DNA of 5,837 nucleotides from Actinomycetota bacterium (GTDB lineage Bacteria > Actinomycetota > UBA4738 > HRBIN12): positions 1 to 5,837 of the forward strand of contig VAYX01000148.1 in the NCBI GenBank assembly GCA_005885325.1. The letters run 5' to 3'. Positions 4,963-5,837 of this stretch are shown here, in pieces. Made by a program: the position numbers and the translations under genes. Numbering within the stretch: the stretch's first letter is position 1; the number at the start of each line of letters is the position of its first letter. The notes under the pieces were generated by a model. It saw nothing but the letters and a program-made list of their open reading frames with translations. It was not told where the DNA came from and made no database searches.

Positions 4963-5837
4963 ATGTCCGAGGAGACCGGTCAACGGCCGTGGGGTGCACC
5001 GCCTGCCGTTGAGTACTGCTACCGCCATCCGAACGTGCAGACCGGGGTGCACTGCACCCGGTGCAACCGCCCGATCTGTCCCGAGTGCATGACCCCGGCC
5101 CCGGTCGGCTACCAGTGCCCGGAGTGCGTCGAGCAGGCTCGCCGCGAGTTCCGCCGGGGTCCGGGTCGCCGCGTCGTGACCGGGGGGATCACGGCGACCA
5201 AGGTCCTGCTGGCGGCGCTGTTCGCCGTGTTCGCGCTGGAGCTGCTGGTCGGGGGGGCGAACGCGCTCTTCCAGGGGCCCCCCGAACGCACCCTCATCCG
5301 CCTGGGCGCGATGCAGCCGTTCCTGATCGCGGACGGGCAATACTGGCGGTTGTTCTCGGCGATCTTCCTCCACGCCGGCCTGCTGCACATCGCGTTCAAC
5401 GCGTACGCCCTGTGGATCTTCGGGGCGGCCATGGAGCAGGCGCTCGGTCGAACGCGGTTCCTGTTGGTGTTCTTCGTCACCGGGTTCCTGGCCAGCGCCG
5501 CGTCCTACGCGTTCGGACCCGTGCAGTCCGTCGGCGTGGGCGCGTCGGGCGCCATCTTCGGCGTCTTCGGCGCGTTCATCGCCTACAACTACCGGCGGCG
5601 GGACCTGGCCCAGGCCGCGGCCAACCTTCGATGGGCCCTGATGCTGATCCTGCTCAACGCCCTGCTCACGCTGGGCATCCGCCAGATCGACTGGCGGGCA
5701 CACCTCGGCGGGCTCGTGGCGGGGTTCGCCGCAGGCTGGGTCGCCGAGGGATGGGGCGACCGCCGGACCAGGAGGGTCGTCCTGGTCGCCGGGTTCGCGG
5801 CCTTGGTGGCGATCGGGGTGGCCCTGGTGGCCTGGCG
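4963..5837 (+). CDS. Rhomboid intramembrane serine protease with N-terminal B-box-like zinc finger, 3'-truncated
   Basis: The frame runs open off the right edge (291 codons visible). Residues 19-55 form a treble-clef/B-box-like zinc finger with ligands C19, H22, C31, C34, C39, C42, C52 and C55. A basic stretch (60-71) and a first membrane segment (about 80-98) follow. The rhomboid core comes next: QYWRLFSAIFLHAGLLHIAFN, with H137, H142 and N146 equivalent to E. coli GlpG H145, H150 and N154. Then comes GASG with nucleophile S195, and AHLGG with catalytic H247 in segment 6. The Ser-His dyad is intact, so it should cleave transmembrane substrates within the membrane. A seventh segment begins near 272 and is cut by the window. 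Zinc-finger rhomboids of this layout are familiar in actinobacteria; the finger may bind a cytosolic partner. ATG 4954 would add three residues. The gene appears to start a new transcription unit. Confidence 0.95.
   Translation, partial: MSEETGQRPWGAPPAVEYCYRHPNVQTGVHCTRCNRPICPECMTPAPVGYQCPECVEQARREFRRGPGRRVVTGGITATKVLLAALFAVFALELLVGGANALFQGPPERTLIRLGAMQPFLIADGQYWRLFSAIFLHAGLLHIAFNAYALWIFGAAMEQALGRTRFLLVFFVTGFLASAASYAFGPVQSVGVGASGAIFGVFGAFIAYNYRRRDLAQAAANLRWALMLILLNALLTLGIRQIDWRAHLGGLVAGFAAGWVAEGWGDRRTRRVVLVAGFAALVAIGVALVAW

Noticed and set aside
1..5837. tRNA, rRNA, CRISPR, insertion sequence or prophage signals
   Set aside because: No clover-leaf-like segment, regularly spaced repeats, terminal inverted repeats or transposase motifs were found by eye; genes are dense, co-directional and uniform in base composition.

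Overview
The window is a GC-rich bacterial segment with seven genes, all on the + strand and tightly packed. Actinomycetota is the best guess, probably a poorly characterised lineage. The main reasons are a PPOX-fold protein resembling the mycobacterial Rv0121c F420-dependent group, a rhomboid with an N-terminal B-box-like zinc finger, and start regions that look built for leaderless transcription. A rank below phylum cannot be assigned from the sequence alone.

Layout. 3-521: the 3' part of an O6-alkylguanine-DNA alkyltransferase (ogt), cut by the left edge. 599-1429 and 1426-2490: a two-gene unit with a 4-base overlap, encoding a small prenyltransferase/squalene-cyclase-type toroid protein followed by a Tat-signal DUF362 protein. 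2545-3510: a lipoprotein with a thioredoxin-like C-terminal domain carrying an unusual Cys-x4-Cys motif. 3538-4464 and 4466-4876: a second coupled pair, a zinc-type cation diffusion facilitator and a PPOX/F420-type flavin-fold oxidoreductase, with one base between stop and start. 4963 to the right edge: a B-box rhomboid intramembrane protease, cut in its seventh membrane helix. Intergenic gaps are 77, 54, 27 and 86 bases; no stretch over 300 bases lacks a gene, and no RNA gene, mobile element or CRISPR array was seen.

Expression logic. The four genes that follow a gap (toroid protein, lipoprotein, metal transporter, rhomboid) each have a -10-like hexamer (GATAAT, GATGAT, TACAGT, TAGGAT) ending 6-8 bases before the start codon. 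Three share the exact string ATGGCCG there. The two second genes of the pairs instead have purine-rich Shine-Dalgarno sequences. This fits leaderless mRNAs for first genes and ribosome-binding-site or coupled initiation for internal genes.

Most genes are recognisable housekeeping or stress families. The least understood part is the toroid/DUF362 pair together with the neighbouring thioredoxin-like lipoprotein. Their shared or related function is not known, and I make no firm functional claim for them.
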